From: Cadophora sp. MPI-SDFR-AT-0126
Lineage: Eukaryota; Ascomycota; Leotiomycetes; Helotiales; Ploettnerulaceae
Assembly (NCBI GenBank): GCA_020747065.1
Contig: JAGMVK010000011.1
Coordinates: forward strand, 1,426,001-1,490,000
Direction: 5' to 3'
DNA: 64,000 nt
Part shown: in pieces, positions 36,516-47,971 of the stretch
Layout of the letters: each line of letters begins with the position of its first letter
How positions within the stretch are numbered: position 1 is the stretch's first letter
The notes under the pieces: model-generated
What the model saw: only the letters and a program-made list of their open reading frames with translations
The model's database searches: none
What the model was told of the DNA's origin: nothing
Translations under genes and position numbers: made by a program

Positions 36516-37562
36516 ATGTCTGGAGACTTGGTTCTCATCACTGGCGGCACCGGCCTCATTGGCATCAAAACCATCCACACAGCACTCAAAGCCGGCTACT
36601 CAGTCAGAGCAGCAGTTCGCTCCCAAGCAAAAGCAGATGCAGTCCTAGCCACACCAACCGTGCAAGCCATCAACCCCGGATCTAGACTCACCTTCATCAT
36701 CGTCCCCGATATCCTCGCCGACAACGCCTACGACGACGCAGTCCGCGGCGTCAGATTCATCATCCACTGTGCATCGCCCGTCATCAAAGGCGAGGGCTTC
36801 ACACCGGACCAATACGAAGACCACCTCATCGCTCCAGCACTCAAAGGCACCATGTCCATCCTGACAGCAGCATACAAGACATCCGGTATCCAGCGCATCG
36901 TCATCACCTCGTCCGAAGTAGCCATCATTCCCTGGGAGGAGTTCATCTCCAAGGAAGTCGACACCGTGTTCGACGACACGTACGAGATCCCGTTCCCTGC
37001 TGGGCCGTACGGTAATCCGTTCGAAGCGTACGCTGCTAGTAAAGTCCGTGCTTTGCTCGCTACGAATGAGTTTGTGAAGGAGAAGAAGCCGGAGTGGGAT
37101 GTTATTAACATCATGCCTTCGTTCGTCATTGGTGATAACGAGATGGTCACGGATCCGAATATGATCTCGGATGGTACGGTGGCCGCTGCTATGGCTCAGG
37201 TTCTCGGTAAGGACAGCGGATGGGGAGCCGTTCCCAGCACGAGTGTCCATGTCGCTGATGTTGCACGCCTACACGTCGAGTCTCTGAAGCCTGAGATTGC
37301 CGGAAACCAGAACTTCCTAGCTGTTTCTGAGGGAGAGAGAGGTACGAGATGGGAGGAGGCTATTGAGATTGTGAATCGGAATTTCCCTGAAGCTGTCAAG
37401 AAAGGTGTCTTGCCGAATAATGGAACTGCTGCGACGAAGAGGACGAGGGCTGATGCTAGTCGGACTGAAGAGGTCTTTGGGTTCAAGTTTCAGAGCTATG
37501 AGGAACAGGTTAAGAGTGCTGTGAAGCAATACTTGTCTCTTGTTGGAGAATCAGCTGCGTAA
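36516..37562 (+). CDS. NAD(P)-dependent extended SDR reductase (dihydroflavonol-4-reductase-like)
   Basis: Single exon, 348 aa. The N-terminal ITGGTGLIGIKTI is the TGxxGxxG dinucleotide-binding motif of extended short-chain dehydrogenases. RAAVRSQAK after strand two suggests preference for NADP. The catalytic set is SSEVA (Ser region) and YAASKV (Tyr and Lys). NIMPSFVIGDNE and HVADVARLHV are typical of the dihydroflavonol reductase/cinnamoyl-CoA reductase/GRE2-like branch. In fungi such enzymes reduce aldehydes and ketones, including methylglyoxal, or serve secondary metabolism. No biosynthetic cluster is visible next to it, so a detoxifying or general role is as likely. Confidence 0.92.
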   Translation: MSGDLVLITGGTGLIGIKTIHTALKAGYSVRAAVRSQAKADAVLATPTVQAINPGSRLTFIIVPDILADNAYDDAVRGVRFIIHCASPVIKGEGFTPDQYEDHLIAPALKGTMSILTAAYKTSGIQRIVITSSEVAIIPWEEFISKEVDTVFDDTYEIPFPAGPYGNPFEAYAASKVRALLATNEFVKEKKPEWDVINIMPSFVIGDNEMVTDPNMISDGTVAAAMAQVLGKDSGWGAVPSTSVHVADVARLHVESLKPEIAGNQNFLAVSEGERGTRWEEAIEIVNRNFPEAVKKGVLPNNGTAATKRTRADASRTEEVFGFKFQSYEEQVKSAVKQYLSLVGESAA

Positions 37563-38043
37563 TTCTGTAGTGCAATATCGTATCCGAGAATGTATTTCTT
37601 CCAAACCGCTTACCTGTCGTAAAATGTCTGTAATTGTGCTGCCCAGCAACTCAAGTGTGCATTCAAAATGTTCAACGCAGCCCGATAATGTGAATGGTTC
37701 TACTCAACTCCCAAGGACTCAAGTGGAGCCCCAAATTCTAGCAGGCTGAACAGAATTTAATTTTGAGATCAATTTAAGTCATCGGACTTTGAATGAATTC
37801 TTCCAAGACCATGAGCTTTTTGAGACATAAAACATGCCACAAACGAGATCTTCACGGGTCATTGTTGACTTCCAACGTTTAATCGCCAAGTCTTTAGCGA
37901 CAGTCCACTGGTTCCAGCGGACATACCCCTGTACCGCGCTAACAAAACCCCAGAGCTATCATGCTCCAGATTTCGCAACCTTCAAGCCCAGCATCCGCAA
38001 CAAACCGGCACAGATCCAACTTCAACACTTCACAATCGCAACA
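37563..38043. other. Intergenic / 5' region of the twin-CX9C gene
   Basis: 481 bases. From 37834 a frame is open and continuous with the next gene (an ATG at 37834 would add 70 residues), so part of this stretch may be coding or a leader. Confidence 0.35.
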
Positions 38044-39214
38044 ATGGGCTGGTTCTGGGGCTCCTCCTCGTCAGACGATAATGATAAATCAAATGATCCC
38101 CTCCGCAACCTCGATCCCAGCCTACGAGAGTTCCTCAAGAAAGAATCGCCCGTAAAGTACGATACCTCGAATCCCCCAGCTCCATCACAACCACAAGCAC
38201 CCGTAACCTCAACACCCCAACCCACCGAACGTCTCCTCTCCAAAACTCCCACCACCTCCCCTTCTCCCACCTCATCAGAAAACGCAAACTCAGAGCCCAA
38301 AGTCCCGCCACAAAGCCTCTACAAAGACGGCCGCTACGCGCACCTCTGGAAAACCTACCAATCACAACAAGATGTCGAATCCTCGAACAAATCCGACCAG
38401 GAGAAGATCGATGATGTATTAGAAGGGTACAAATACCGGAAAGCGGAGATTGGGCGTGCGGCGCTGGAGAATTGCGCGCTGGAGCAGTGGGAGGTTAATG
38501 ATTGTTTTCGGAATGGAGGGTGGGCGAGTAGGTTGACGATGTGTCGGAAGGAAAATAGGGAGTTGGAGAGGTGTTATACTATGCAGGGGGTATGTTTTAA
38601 TCATTCCCATTCCATTTTGCTTCTCGGATTGTTTGTGGACATGGCTATATAATGAATCGGGCAGTGGATGTTGGATTGATGCATTACAAGAACTTTACTG
38701 ATCTTTGATTTTCCTGCAGAAATTCCTCAAAGCACTGGGCTACCTCTCGACCTTCGACCGTCCCCCAGAAGTAGACGAGCAAATCCAAATGCACGCCGAC
38801 ACGCTCTACCACCGTATGTTAGACCAAGAAGCCGCCATCGAAGCCGCCAAAGCCTCCGGGAAACCCATCCCCGAATTCCCACCCCTTCTCTCTTCACCCA
38901 CCCCCTCCACTTCAAATAAAACCTCCTCCAGCGCAGCCGGCGCCGCTCACGCCAATCTCGACGAGAACAAACTCAAGCCCTCAGATCTCCCGCCGAAAGT
39001 ACAAGCGGCGTTTAAGAAGCGGCTGGATGGACTGAGTGAGGAGGAGAGGGAGGTGGAGGAGAGGGCTATCAAGGCGGAGATTCAGGCGGGGGAGCAGGTT
39101 GCGCAGAGTTTGGGAAACATTTATGAGAGGCAGGCGGAGGAGAAGAGGCTGAGGAAGGAGCAGGGGAAGGAGACGATTGGGGATAGGATTTCGTCGATTT
39201 TTGGGTTTAGGTGA
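38044..39214 (+). CDS. Twin-CX9C (CHCH-type) protein, probably mitochondrial
   Basis: Exons 38044-38589 and 38720-39214; 346 aa from MGWFWGSSSSDD. A disordered Pro/Ser/Thr-rich N-terminus is followed by YKDGRYAHLWKTY and then two exact CX9C pairs: CALEQWEVNDC and CRKENRELERC, the signature of small proteins oxidised by Mia40 in the mitochondrial intermembrane space. The C-terminal half is charged and helix-prone (LDGLSEEEREVEERAIKAEIQAGEQVAQ, predicted coiled coil). Much longer than classic twin-CX9C proteins because of both flanks. I do not recognise a named yeast counterpart; a respiratory-chain or autophagy-related role would be a guess. Start at 38044 is preferred over 37834 because the sequence before it is basic and unlike the rest. 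Confidence 0.75.
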
Positions 39215-39598
39215 GGGTCAGGTGGATTGGGAGGGGTGTATTGATATTTCCAAGAGACAGGGAAGTTGGAGCAGGCATATTGAGCCTTGCATGAAAGTGT
39301 TTGAGGAGCACATGGAGAGTGAGTGAGTAGTGAGAAAGATTCTATGTCTGTACGGACTTTAGTCTTATGTCTTGATACATGTATGGAATATGTACAAGTA
39401 TCTTTGGGTATATAGTTTGAGATGCATACATCTGCACCAACTTAGGATATGCTGAAATGCAAAGTCTCTTCTCCCAATGCAGATGTTGACTCTCGAGAGC
39501 ATCCCTCGATCACATCTACTATTACGCGAATCGGCCCCCCTTTTCCCGAACTCTCACTTCTTCATATAACTTTTCTCTAGATCAACAGTCTCAACCCA
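39215..39598. other. Tail-to-tail intergenic region
   Basis: 384 bases between convergent genes, AT-rich with several ATACAT/ATGTAT stretches. Presumably 3' UTRs. Confidence 0.35.
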
Positions 39599-41065
39599 TT
39601 ACGACCTTGCCTTAACCTTCTTGATATGACTCGTATGCAGCGCTTCCACAGCCGGGATAATCAGACTCTCAATCTCCATCTCGGGTTCCCCCTCTGGCAA
39701 ATCCTTCGGATCCAACGGCCTATCCACAAGCTCCCCTCCACTCGCCGCAACACCAACCATATTCTCAGCCCCTGAAATCGTCTTCTTCCTCCTATGTCTC
39801 GGCACACGAATCCACTGATCTTTCTGTCCCGGTGCCACAAATACCACCTCCCACTTCCGCGTCGACAGTAAGTTACCGATCACCAAGTGATGCTGGTACC
39901 TGTCAAGCGAGTACTGCGCTTTATGTACTAAGATTTCTGGATCTGTTTCCAGCTTGAATGATACGATCATCCCTTCTGGCGCCCATCCATCGACCAAATT
40001 CTTCAAGAATTTAGGAACGGGGTCCAAATCAACGATCAAGCGTTTACTCCTCGGAACCTTCGGCGACGAATCGAAATTATCAAACGTCTCTTCCTCCTCC
40101 TCAGCTCTAACAGCCTGTTCCTTCGGCGCCTGCATGTCCGTCGCATTCGTAGACTGTATCTTATGCTCGACCATGCGTTCCGGCGGGACGAAGAAATCTG
40201 ACACCGCAGCAGCGAGGTACAGCAACCCGTTTGGACCAAGCGGACGCATCAATTGCGCGATGGCGCGGAGAACGAATAGGTAATCATTGATCGTTGTGAA
40301 TGGCAGCGTGAGGAGCAGGTTCTTCTCCTTCGCGGAATTATACTTCCTCAGCACGCCCAGCATCTTCTCACGATACTCCTCATTGGCAACGACATTCCCG
40401 TCCGGGCCCTCGTGCAAGAAATCCAGGAAACAGTCCGTCGCATGACTATAATGCCGTGAGTACGGCAGCAGAGAGAACTGCCTGTGCAGGAATATCACGG
40501 CGTAGCCGCTCTCGAGGAAATACTCTGCTGAGGTCGCGCCTCGTGTCCCCGCGCTGAAGTTGTCGATGAAGCGCACGGTTTGCCGCTCTAAGGGGACGGT
40601 CGTCCCGCCGGATGTTACGAGGACGACGCGCCGGCCGGCGAGGGCGTGCGTGTTTATGAAGGAGGAGGCGAGGGAGGTGTGCTGTTCGAGGGCTTTGGGA
40701 GGGGGGTTCTCGCCGAAGTAGTCGCGCTCTGCTATGTCTGCTGTGTTTTGGCGGGCGAGGTCTGGACGCAGGGAATTGGAGTTCGAAGAAGGGTCCGACA
40801 TGCTGCTGTGCGAGGAGTGGGTGGAGGAGGAGGAGGAGCTGGAGAAGATGGAGGAGGTGGGCGAGGGGGGGCGTGAGGAGGGGAGGTTAAAGGAGAGTGT
40901 GAATGTTGTGCTGGAATGCGACTGCGATGCTGGGGGTGAGGGTGAGGTTGAGATCGAAGGCGGGGTTGATAAACTTGAAGTGGGGTGATGCTGTGAGCTC
41001 AGCAAGTCAGGGGTTTTGGTGGCTGGGCTTGCGACAGGGCTCTTGTAGGGACTCGTGTGAGGCAT
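39599..41065 (-). CDS. Phosphopantothenate-cysteine ligase (coenzyme A biosynthesis)
   Basis: Single exon, 488 aa from the ATG at 41065. The enzyme joins cysteine to 4'-phosphopantothenate, the second step of CoA synthesis (yeast Cab2, human PPCS). Motifs: VLVTSGGTTVPLERQTVRFIDNFSAGTRG (nucleotide-binding Gly-rich turn and NFSxG), YLAAAVSDFFVP, MIVSFKLETDPEIL and a C-terminal HHLVIGNLL segment. The first ~100 residues are almost pure Ser/Pro/Thr, absent from usual family members. A second in-frame ATG at 40801 (MSDPSS...) gives 400 aa, close to normal length, and may be the true start; the extension could equally be a regulated alternative N-terminus. Confidence 0.92.
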   Translation of the reverse strand: MPHTSPYKSPVASPATKTPDLLSSQHHPTSSLSTPPSISTSPSPPASQSHSSTTFTLSFNLPSSRPPSPTSSIFSSSSSSSTHSSHSSMSDPSSNSNSLRPDLARQNTADIAERDYFGENPPPKALEQHTSLASSFINTHALAGRRVVLVTSGGTTVPLERQTVRFIDNFSAGTRGATSAEYFLESGYAVIFLHRQFSLLPYSRHYSHATDCFLDFLHEGPDGNVVANEEYREKMLGVLRKYNSAKEKNLLLTLPFTTINDYLFVLRAIAQLMRPLGPNGLLYLAAAVSDFFVPPERMVEHKIQSTNATDMQAPKEQAVRAEEEEETFDNFDSSPKVPRSKRLIVDLDPVPKFLKNLVDGWAPEGMIVSFKLETDPEILVHKAQYSLDRYQHHLVIGNLLSTRKWEVVFVAPGQKDQWIRVPRHRRKKTISGAENMVGVAASGGELVDRPLDPKDLPEGEPEMEIESLIIPAVEALHTSHIKKVKARS

Positions 41066-41762
41066 TGTGACGCGACGACAACAAGCAACGTAAGATATTC
41101 TCACAGAATTCCAACATACGAGATTTAGGGAGCTTTAGGGTGGGAGGAGCCATCTCTTATACATTTCTTTGATTACTTACAAACACCTCGGTGCTTTCGA
41201 TCGGCCATTCCCTCCCTCGGGCAACAGGGTCGGTGCCTTTTACAATGACCTCGGGCGATCGGTAAGAACGGGCGTATCAGCCTTGCAAGCTTCGCGCCTG
41301 AATGGCATACATGGTCTGTATGCAATCGGGCGAGTTTCTCTGATGAGTGGGTGGTCAGCAGGTCGGCATTCATTTAGAGTATTGCTGCTCGCTCTATCGC
41401 TTCGTGGTGATGATCGATTGTAAAGTGCCGTGCAAGGAGGGGAAATTTAAAGCTTAGCGATGGTGATGAACCTAGATGTAGGAGAAAAGGGGGCTTAAGC
41501 GAGCTAGATGTTTTGGTAATGTTCTTGGCTCCTTTATGGAGTGCAAGTTATATCTGCTCTTCAGAGCCATGAATTGAACTTCAAATAGATCAATTCATGG
41601 TTCAAATATGATCCTTCCGTATTCATTGATCATTCGAATTCGTCGTCAGCATCCCTCAGCTCACGGTTAACAAAATATAACACCCTGGAAACGTTCCTGT
41701 CTCCAATATCTCCTCAACAAAGCATCCACATATTCCCCCAAACGAACAAGCCGGTTCTACTC
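41066..41762. other. Intergenic region
   Basis: 697 bases between two minus-strand genes, containing the promoter of the ligase and the 3' UTR of the transporter. No further feature recognised. Confidence 0.35.
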
Positions 41763-43130
41763 CTATGCAATGTGATCACCGCCCGAAGCAACAAGACCTT
41801 CACGTCTGGCTTGCTTGATAGCCTTCCTCTTCGCAGTTCCAACGCCAGCAACGCCATGCTCCTGGTTGTTGCCCAACCAAGGCTTCTTACTATCACCCAG
41901 AATGCTTCCGGCCAAGAAATAAGTGACCAGCCCCAGAATAATAAGAACGAAAGCAATGGGGTACAAGTAGTGAATAGCATAGTGGAAAACCTTGATGCCA
42001 ATGATGACACCCCAGAAGTTTCCAGTCAGAAGTGAAATGTCGAAGAATGCCGCTGATGCCATTCGCAGAATGATCGGAGCAAGAGAATAGAATAATGCGA
42101 GAATGAGAGTGTAGCCGACGATGTAGCCTCCGACCTGACCGTCCCAGGTCGCGGACTGAAATTGGTCTCGGTCGAAAATTGCGGCGGTGATGCCATTGAT
42201 AATGATTCCAAAGAGACCAAGCATGCCGAGAACTTCGTACATGGGACGCTTGGAGACGAACCATTCCTCGAACACGTTGGAGATGCCATAGAATGTTGCG
42301 CCTGCAAGCCCGAAAAGGTCTCCCTTGAGCATGGTCGGAGGGCTTCCACCGTTGGCACCAGTGATGTGGTCAGATGCAAGGAGCAGACCCATTCCGCCGC
42401 AGCAGACGAGGATACCGATGATCTGAGCCCACTTGTAGCGCACGCGGAGAATGAAGAAAGAGATAAGGACGACGCAGATGATGGACCAGAAATTGAGAAG
42501 TTGGGCCTTTATTCGTTAGCTTTGAATTCCATCAAGAAAACATGCTGGATCTTACCGACAAAAGATTGGTGTATCGATACGCCAACACAGTGAAGTAATT
42601 TCCTTCCACATCCAAGAAACTCAGAATGACATACTTCCACCCATCGACCAACAAGAGCTTGAAATACTTCTTGAATCCGTATTTGTAGATCGTGAATGTG
42701 GTATAGATGAGTGTGAGCAAGACGTAATTGAAGAGTGTTTGGAAGGCTGGAATGGAAGTGCCTTTCATCACCAACAGGGTCGAGAAGGTATTGGTACCGG
42801 TAATGCAAAGGGCAAGGACTTGTCTGTATACTGTGTCAGTCAAAGCAAAAGTCAAATGTTATAGAGGCAAACATACCCAATGAGCAAAACGATCCAAAAA
42901 TCCTTGGTGAGCAAGTACGAATACCAAGCCTTCCTCTTCCCCTCCAGCGACTCAAGCGCATGTTCCAAAACCTCTGGGTTGACATCATTGTCGTCGACTC
43001 TTCTCTCCCCACTCATCTCCAAGCTACTGACAGGCTGAGCATTGGTCTCCAACCCATCACTAGATTTGCGATACGTTTCTCCCATAGGACCCCTCTCGTT
43101 CGTCTCGACGTAAGCCGATTTGGTCGCCAT
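41763..43130 (-). CDS. SLC35F1/F2-type membrane transporter (DUF914, drug/metabolite transporter superfamily)
   Basis: Exons, minus strand: 43130-42877, 42823-42556 and 42506-41763; 421 aa. A charged cytosolic N-terminus (about 70 residues) leads to about ten hydrophobic segments, starting WIVLLIGQVLALCITGTNTFSTLL (rebuilt across intron 1). QTLFNYVLLTLIY, SFLDVEGNYFTVLAYRYTNLLSAQLLNFW (second splice), KGDLFGLAGATFYGISNVFEEWFV and FYSLAPIILRMASAAFFDISLLTGNFW are hallmarks of the SLC35F group. These are predicted nucleotide-sugar-like or thiamine-related solute carriers; most have no proven substrate. Basic C-terminal tail (AKRKAIKQARREG) faces the cytosol. Confidence 0.9.
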
Positions 43131-44464
43131 TGCGCCGTAATCGTTCCTCTCTCCTCTTAAATTAGAATTATGAAATTCCTGATCAGAATCTGGACGCTCG
43201 TCGTCCGAAGTATATACAAGAAGCGGTTGAAACTCGTCCGAAGCCGTGGTGCCTGCGTGCGTACGTATTGTAGATGGCTAGCGTAACCAAAAATCGAGTG
43301 TAGGTAGTGTTGAGAGAATCGCAGGCCAAACTTCACCGTGAAGTCTTTCTCCCCAAAGACAGTAAGCGCAAAGACTTCAAGTCGCTTACTGGTAGAGTTA
43401 TGATTCTCTGCTGGACATTGACGATGCGCCAATGTTTGTGCGACAAGAGATCGGTCGGGTTGAGGTTATGTAGGAAAAGAGGGAGGAAAGAAGAAGAGCG
43501 CAGAGGTGGGGTGGAATTTTGCTTTTTCTGCCACTACCCTAGCTCCTCGGTGTAGCTTCCGTTTAGCTGATTTACAGCGGGGCAACCCGCATGCCCAGAG
43601 TCTAGGCCACGCTGGTAGCACCCTGAGATTGGACGAACAGGCCCCATCAGACGGATCACAGTGGAGCGGACCGGGGCCTCGTCTTTCAGGGGTGATCATC
43701 TGGGCTCCCAGAAGACAAAAGGAAAGTCAAAAGTTTAAACTATCGCAAAGGTCGCTTGAGAAAATTATCATTCGCTATGAAATCGAGGCAATCCTTGAAC
43801 TTGCTTTTGCAACGAATCGTGAATCCAAATGGGTGAATGCCTACTTGATGGCCCCAATCAAGCCCGAACTGGCGCTGGCTCTCGAGCCGAGGCAAGCCAT
43901 CCAGCAAGAGCTACCGTCCCTGAGTTTGAGCTGCACTTGCAACGGGGCTGTAAGTCTAGAGCAATGACCGAAGTGTCTAGAATATTCAGATGGATGTGAT
44001 TAATCTTAGCTGCTTTCGTTGGCTGCTTTCGTTGTCCTCATCTCGATCAGCAAAAAAGAACTTGACCTCCTTGGCAGGCTCGGCTATCAGTCTTGAATCA
44101 AAACAAATCCTACGATGCGGCAAGGTATGATGGCACAGTCATTTGATCGATGTTCACCTTTATACGCTTTTTTCAATGGACTCAGAAAAGGTAGCAAATT
44201 GAAGCTCATTTTTAGGTAATCACAAAGTTTCATGATATGTTACACTTAGGAAACAGGTTACGAAAACAGAATGCTCGCCATCCAACCATCAAGACGACGC
44301 GTAAATAGATTCAATCACACAGGCGACAACTTTGAAAACAAACCCAGTTCTGCATCAGATCCAGCTTCCTGGATCTTGGTGCTTTCTCCTTCTCAAGAAG
44401 ACTACGTCAACTTCCAAGTCTAGCCTCCTCTTCGACCCAGCGGACTTACCGAATACAATAGGCA
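43131..44464. other. 1.3-kb intergenic region
   Basis: Contains the transporter promoter. A perfect 13-bp tandem duplication sits at 44009-44034. A plus-strand open frame at 43506-43967 (153 codons) has no recognisable motif and unusual composition; I do not call it. Confidence 0.4.
44009..44034. repeat. Perfect tandem duplication of 13 bp
   Basis: GCTGCTTTCGTTG occurs twice without spacer. Probably replication slippage; no functional signal evident. Confidence 0.8.
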
Positions 44465-45184
44465 TCACAAGGTCCGCCATCCATATACCGCCGTCATCTG
44501 CACGCTCTTGTCCAATTTCCACCACTTCAACTCTTTCTTGACATCAAGAAGCTCCCCAGCGTTTTCAACCCAACCTTCATCAATTTGACCAAGCTCATCG
44601 CCATCACAAAATTTTATCTGCACCTTTGGCTCACGACCCTGGTATCTAGGACGAGTATCATTCTCGATCTCTCGAACGACGATCATCTCCTTTAAGCTCG
44701 TCATTGCTTTCATAGCTTTGCGCAGGCCCGCTGTCGTTGAGCTCTGGTCGGTGGATTGGCCTTGACCGTGGCCCTCAAGCCAGAGGTACGTCTCATCGAT
44801 CGCGACGTGTTTGAGCTTAGCAAGTTCTTCTTGTTTCAGGACGCCGAAGAGTCGATGGAGGCAATCTTCTTCCAAGGCTATGTCGAAGTAGAGGACGTCA
44901 ATGTCATAGTTGAATAGTGTTCGTGCGGGTTGGAGAAAGGAGCCGAAGCAAATCGAGTAATGTCTCTGGACTTCGTGCCGTGATTCCTTGTTTACGTGTA
45001 GTGCAATTGGAAGTTCTGCCTGCGAATAGAAACCACCAGTACAATATTCAGAAGCGAGGATCTCAACGACTCGTGGTATAAAAGTACAGTGCCATATCAT
45101 GACACGGAGCTCCTTAGGGAGTTTGTCGAACAACGTGAAGTGGTCGAGGCTGGCGAGCGAGGCGATGGCGGCTGTTGAAGCCAT
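44465..45184 (-). CDS. 2EXR domain protein (fungal F-box-like family)
   Basis: Single exon, 239 aa from ATG at 45184 (MASTAAIAS...). The segment FTLFDKLPKELRVMIWHCTFIPRVVEI (about 17-43) is the 2EXR motif found in large, fast-evolving families of plant-associated and saprotrophic ascomycetes. It is followed by the usual LHVNKESRHEVQRHY stretch. The middle part carries DIDVLYFDIA and LKHVAIDETYLW, and the C-terminus ends in the common fungal GREPKVQIKFC...AVYGWRT pattern. The function of 2EXR proteins is unknown; the fold near the start resembles F-box motifs, so a role as substrate adaptor of ubiquitin ligases is often suggested but unproved. Confidence 0.85.
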   Translation of the reverse strand: MASTAAIASLASLDHFTLFDKLPKELRVMIWHCTFIPRVVEILASEYCTGGFYSQAELPIALHVNKESRHEVQRHYSICFGSFLQPARTLFNYDIDVLYFDIALEEDCLHRLFGVLKQEELAKLKHVAIDETYLWLEGHGQGQSTDQSSTTAGLRKAMKAMTSLKEMIVVREIENDTRPRYQGREPKVQIKFCDGDELGQIDEGWVENAGELLDVKKELKWWKLDKSVQMTAVYGWRTL

Positions 45185-45770
45185 TGGGCAATTACACTTG
45201 TGAAAAGTGCGATATGAGCGGGGAATGTGTTTCAAATATTGAAGAGAGGATGAAACGGTAAATTATATACCTGAGGAGGTATTCCTTTCCAACCAACAAG
45301 ACTTCGGACAACGCCTCGGCAGCCAATGAGGAGTGAGCCGATCTGACCACTCAGCTGTGCAGCATAAGCGCTGGTCTTCACAGACCTTTCTATTTATTCC
45401 CATTACTCACCAATAAGATGCAACGATATCCTCTGACGAGTCTTGTATTTTAGCGACACTCATTCGTCAGAATCTAAGCGCCACACGGGGGTGCCGCAGA
45501 CCTTCATGTGGGGGGAGTTATTGAAGTTGCGATTTGAGCTAAGCGAGGACGTGTGAGGGGCACTTTCGGCCTTCAGTAGAAGTCATCGAGTGAACACCGC
45601 ACATGGCTTCAAGAAGTTAAATTGCCGATGCCCAATTACCCGCGCTGATTTTCAGCTTCCGCGATATTGTCGAGAGACCGCGTTGCATTTGGAACACCAA
45701 CGGCTGTAGCCACAGTGAGTGAGGTTCGAGCTTATCATTGCATTTCTCATCACAAAGTCCCATCCTTTAG
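45185..45770. other. Intergenic region
   Basis: 586 bases between minus-strand genes. No feature recognised beyond the expected promoter and 3' UTR. Confidence 0.35.
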
Positions 45771-47971
45771 TCACTCGTCCTTTACAAACTTCCACCCCTC
45801 ATCTGTTTTACTCAACCGCACCTGCATCCTCCTCGCCTCTTTCTTCATCTCATCCATGCCAAATCTCTCTTCCATTGCCCCTCGCCCACTACCATTCGCC
45901 TCCAACCCCGAAAATACGAGCGGCAGCGCAAAAGACTTGAAATCATGGCTCCCACTAGCCAATGCATACTTAGAGCTCGTCTTGACGACTGTGGCGGCGA
46001 AAAATAGCATCGTGAACAGAAACAGCGCAACTGGAAACGTGAACCATTCCCATCTCACTCGTACGCAGGTTTCCGACAGCAAAACCTCTCCAACAACACC
46101 TTCTTGTCCACTTGCGTCGGCAGATATCAAGCCGCCGTTCTGTCTGATAAAATTCGTCATTGCGATGGAGACGTTGCGGAAATTTGAGTCGAGGGTGGTA
46201 GTGCTAACATTGCCGGAATTGAAGAGCGCTGCCGATAGATCATTCGAACCTGAGTCATACTCGGGCGCTGTGCCGGCAGAGCCTTCGAAGTGGGATTGGA
46301 GATAGAAACCGATGCTGCTAATCGACCCTGACATCGTTTGATAGACGCAGGAGGCGTTGATAGACGATACATCAGATTCTGAGACATTTCCAAAACCCAT
46401 CGCAGTCAGCTGGGCAGCGTCTGCACCAACGGGATAGATTGTATGGTACCCAAGCCATTTCGTTGTATCGTTCCAAGCGTACCCGGCATCTTCTAGTATT
46501 TTCTTGTCTGTGTTGTTCACACAGGACATATCGATCGTGGACAGATAAAAACTAGAATCTCCGGTTTTCGGATCGGCGGCGTACCAATCTGGGAATTCAG
46601 AACCCACTTCGCTTTCTGTCAAGTTGCCATTTTGGATGCTGGCGTTGTAAGTCTTGATACACATCGACAGCGAGCACTGGGCTGCGCCGTATCCTCGACA
46701 GCCCCACTCCAGACCAGGACCACAACCGTAATTCGTGCGACTGACATTACCACCTCCAACCAAGTACGGACCATTACTGTCGCCCAGTATTGCCTCAAAT
46801 TTGCCTTCCGAGGGACCAATCGCAAATTGATGAGCTATCATTGGGGTACCAAACAGTCCAGAAGGCAGCGTGAAGTTTAGCGCACCTTCAGTGGTAGTCG
46901 TGGAGTTGTCAGACCAAATACCTGTCGTGTTCGACTGTGTGATTGTTACGTTTGAGGAGATGTCTATACAGCTGCCACAGTACGCAATGCTGCGGTACTC
47001 TGGAAAAGTGCAATTTCCAGTACTGCAAGAAAAGGGAGTAGCAACGGTGGATGGACTGAAGATCCCGACGTTAACAGCAGATTGCATGCCGAGATCGACT
47101 GAGTTCAGGTTGGCACCAATATGTATGCCCCTGTTGTTGAATGAATTGGTGCGGGGGATGAATGCCTGGGAGAGGGTGGACACTTGCTCGCACGAGGTAT
47201 ACTTGACAATCTGTTGGGCAAATGGATCGATGGCGATGGCAATGACAGTGATGAGAGCTCCCAATGTCACAAGCAGATTTCTTTGAAGTGATCAGCGCAT
47301 ATCCTCCCCATGATTAATGAAGGCATACCTTCCACGCAGAGAAAATATCAGCTTCGCCGCACCCCATGCACCTCGAGATGCCTCATCGAATCTCTCTAGA
47401 TCCTGTAACGGCCGAGTCCTGGAAAACCAAGTCCACTTCAATTGTCCGAGACCTGCAAGACCCTTAGAATGAATCTAGAGGAAATTTTCTATGATTGCTT
47501 ACCTGAACATAGAATTACAAACATGGCTGTCTTCAGCATGATGACATATAGAGAAATCAGCGAGTTCAGAGATATCTCATATGGCAACTGAGGTAGCGGT
47601 CGATTCTGAAATGGCGCCAGGGTCGCCGCAATAGCTCCTAGGGATACAAGTCCAAAGACACAACAGAAACTTTCCACCTTCCAATCCTTTACGGCTCCTA
47701 GAATCCTCGATTGAGACTGCTGTTCTACCCTAAATGATTGCGATTTCGTAGATCCTTCATTGCCAGACACAGAATAGTACTCAGTTTCTCTGATCAGAGG
47801 ATCTGTGCTCAAATGGATATGATTCTTTCTAGAATTGTCTCCATTATCTTGTGACGAAGTGAGGGGTGTATGTGAAAGTTCTGGAGGTACGTCGGAGAGT
47901 TGGTACACCTCATTGCTCGATGCAACAGGCTTTCGCGGAATGCCTCCAGGACGGCGTGGAGAGTTCTCCAT
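45771..47971 (-). CDS. DUF3176 family membrane protein
   Basis: Exons, minus strand: 47971-47503, 47452-47329 and 47280-45771; 700 aa. Layout: disordered N-terminus with many Ser; membrane spans near VESFCCVFGLVSLGAIAATLAPF and SLISLYVIMLKTAMFVILCSG; the family signature GLGQLKWTWF...RPLQDLERFDEASRGAWGAAKL built over two introns; a third span NLLVTLGALITVIAIAIDPF; an extracellular domain of ~380 residues with about a dozen NxS/T sites and paired Cys (CSTGNCTFPEY, CGSCIDIS); a final span WFTFPVALFLFTMLFFAATVV and short cytosolic tail. DUF3176 genes are abundant in Pezizomycotina and have no proven function; a surface sensor or wall-associated role is a guess from topology. Confidence 0.88.

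Noticed and set aside
36645..37250. 201-codon minus-strand frame
   Set aside because: Antisense of the SDR gene, whose catalytic motifs are intact on the plus strand.
43506..43967. 153-codon plus-strand frame
   Set aside because: No recognisable domain or splice context; composition unlike neighbouring genes.
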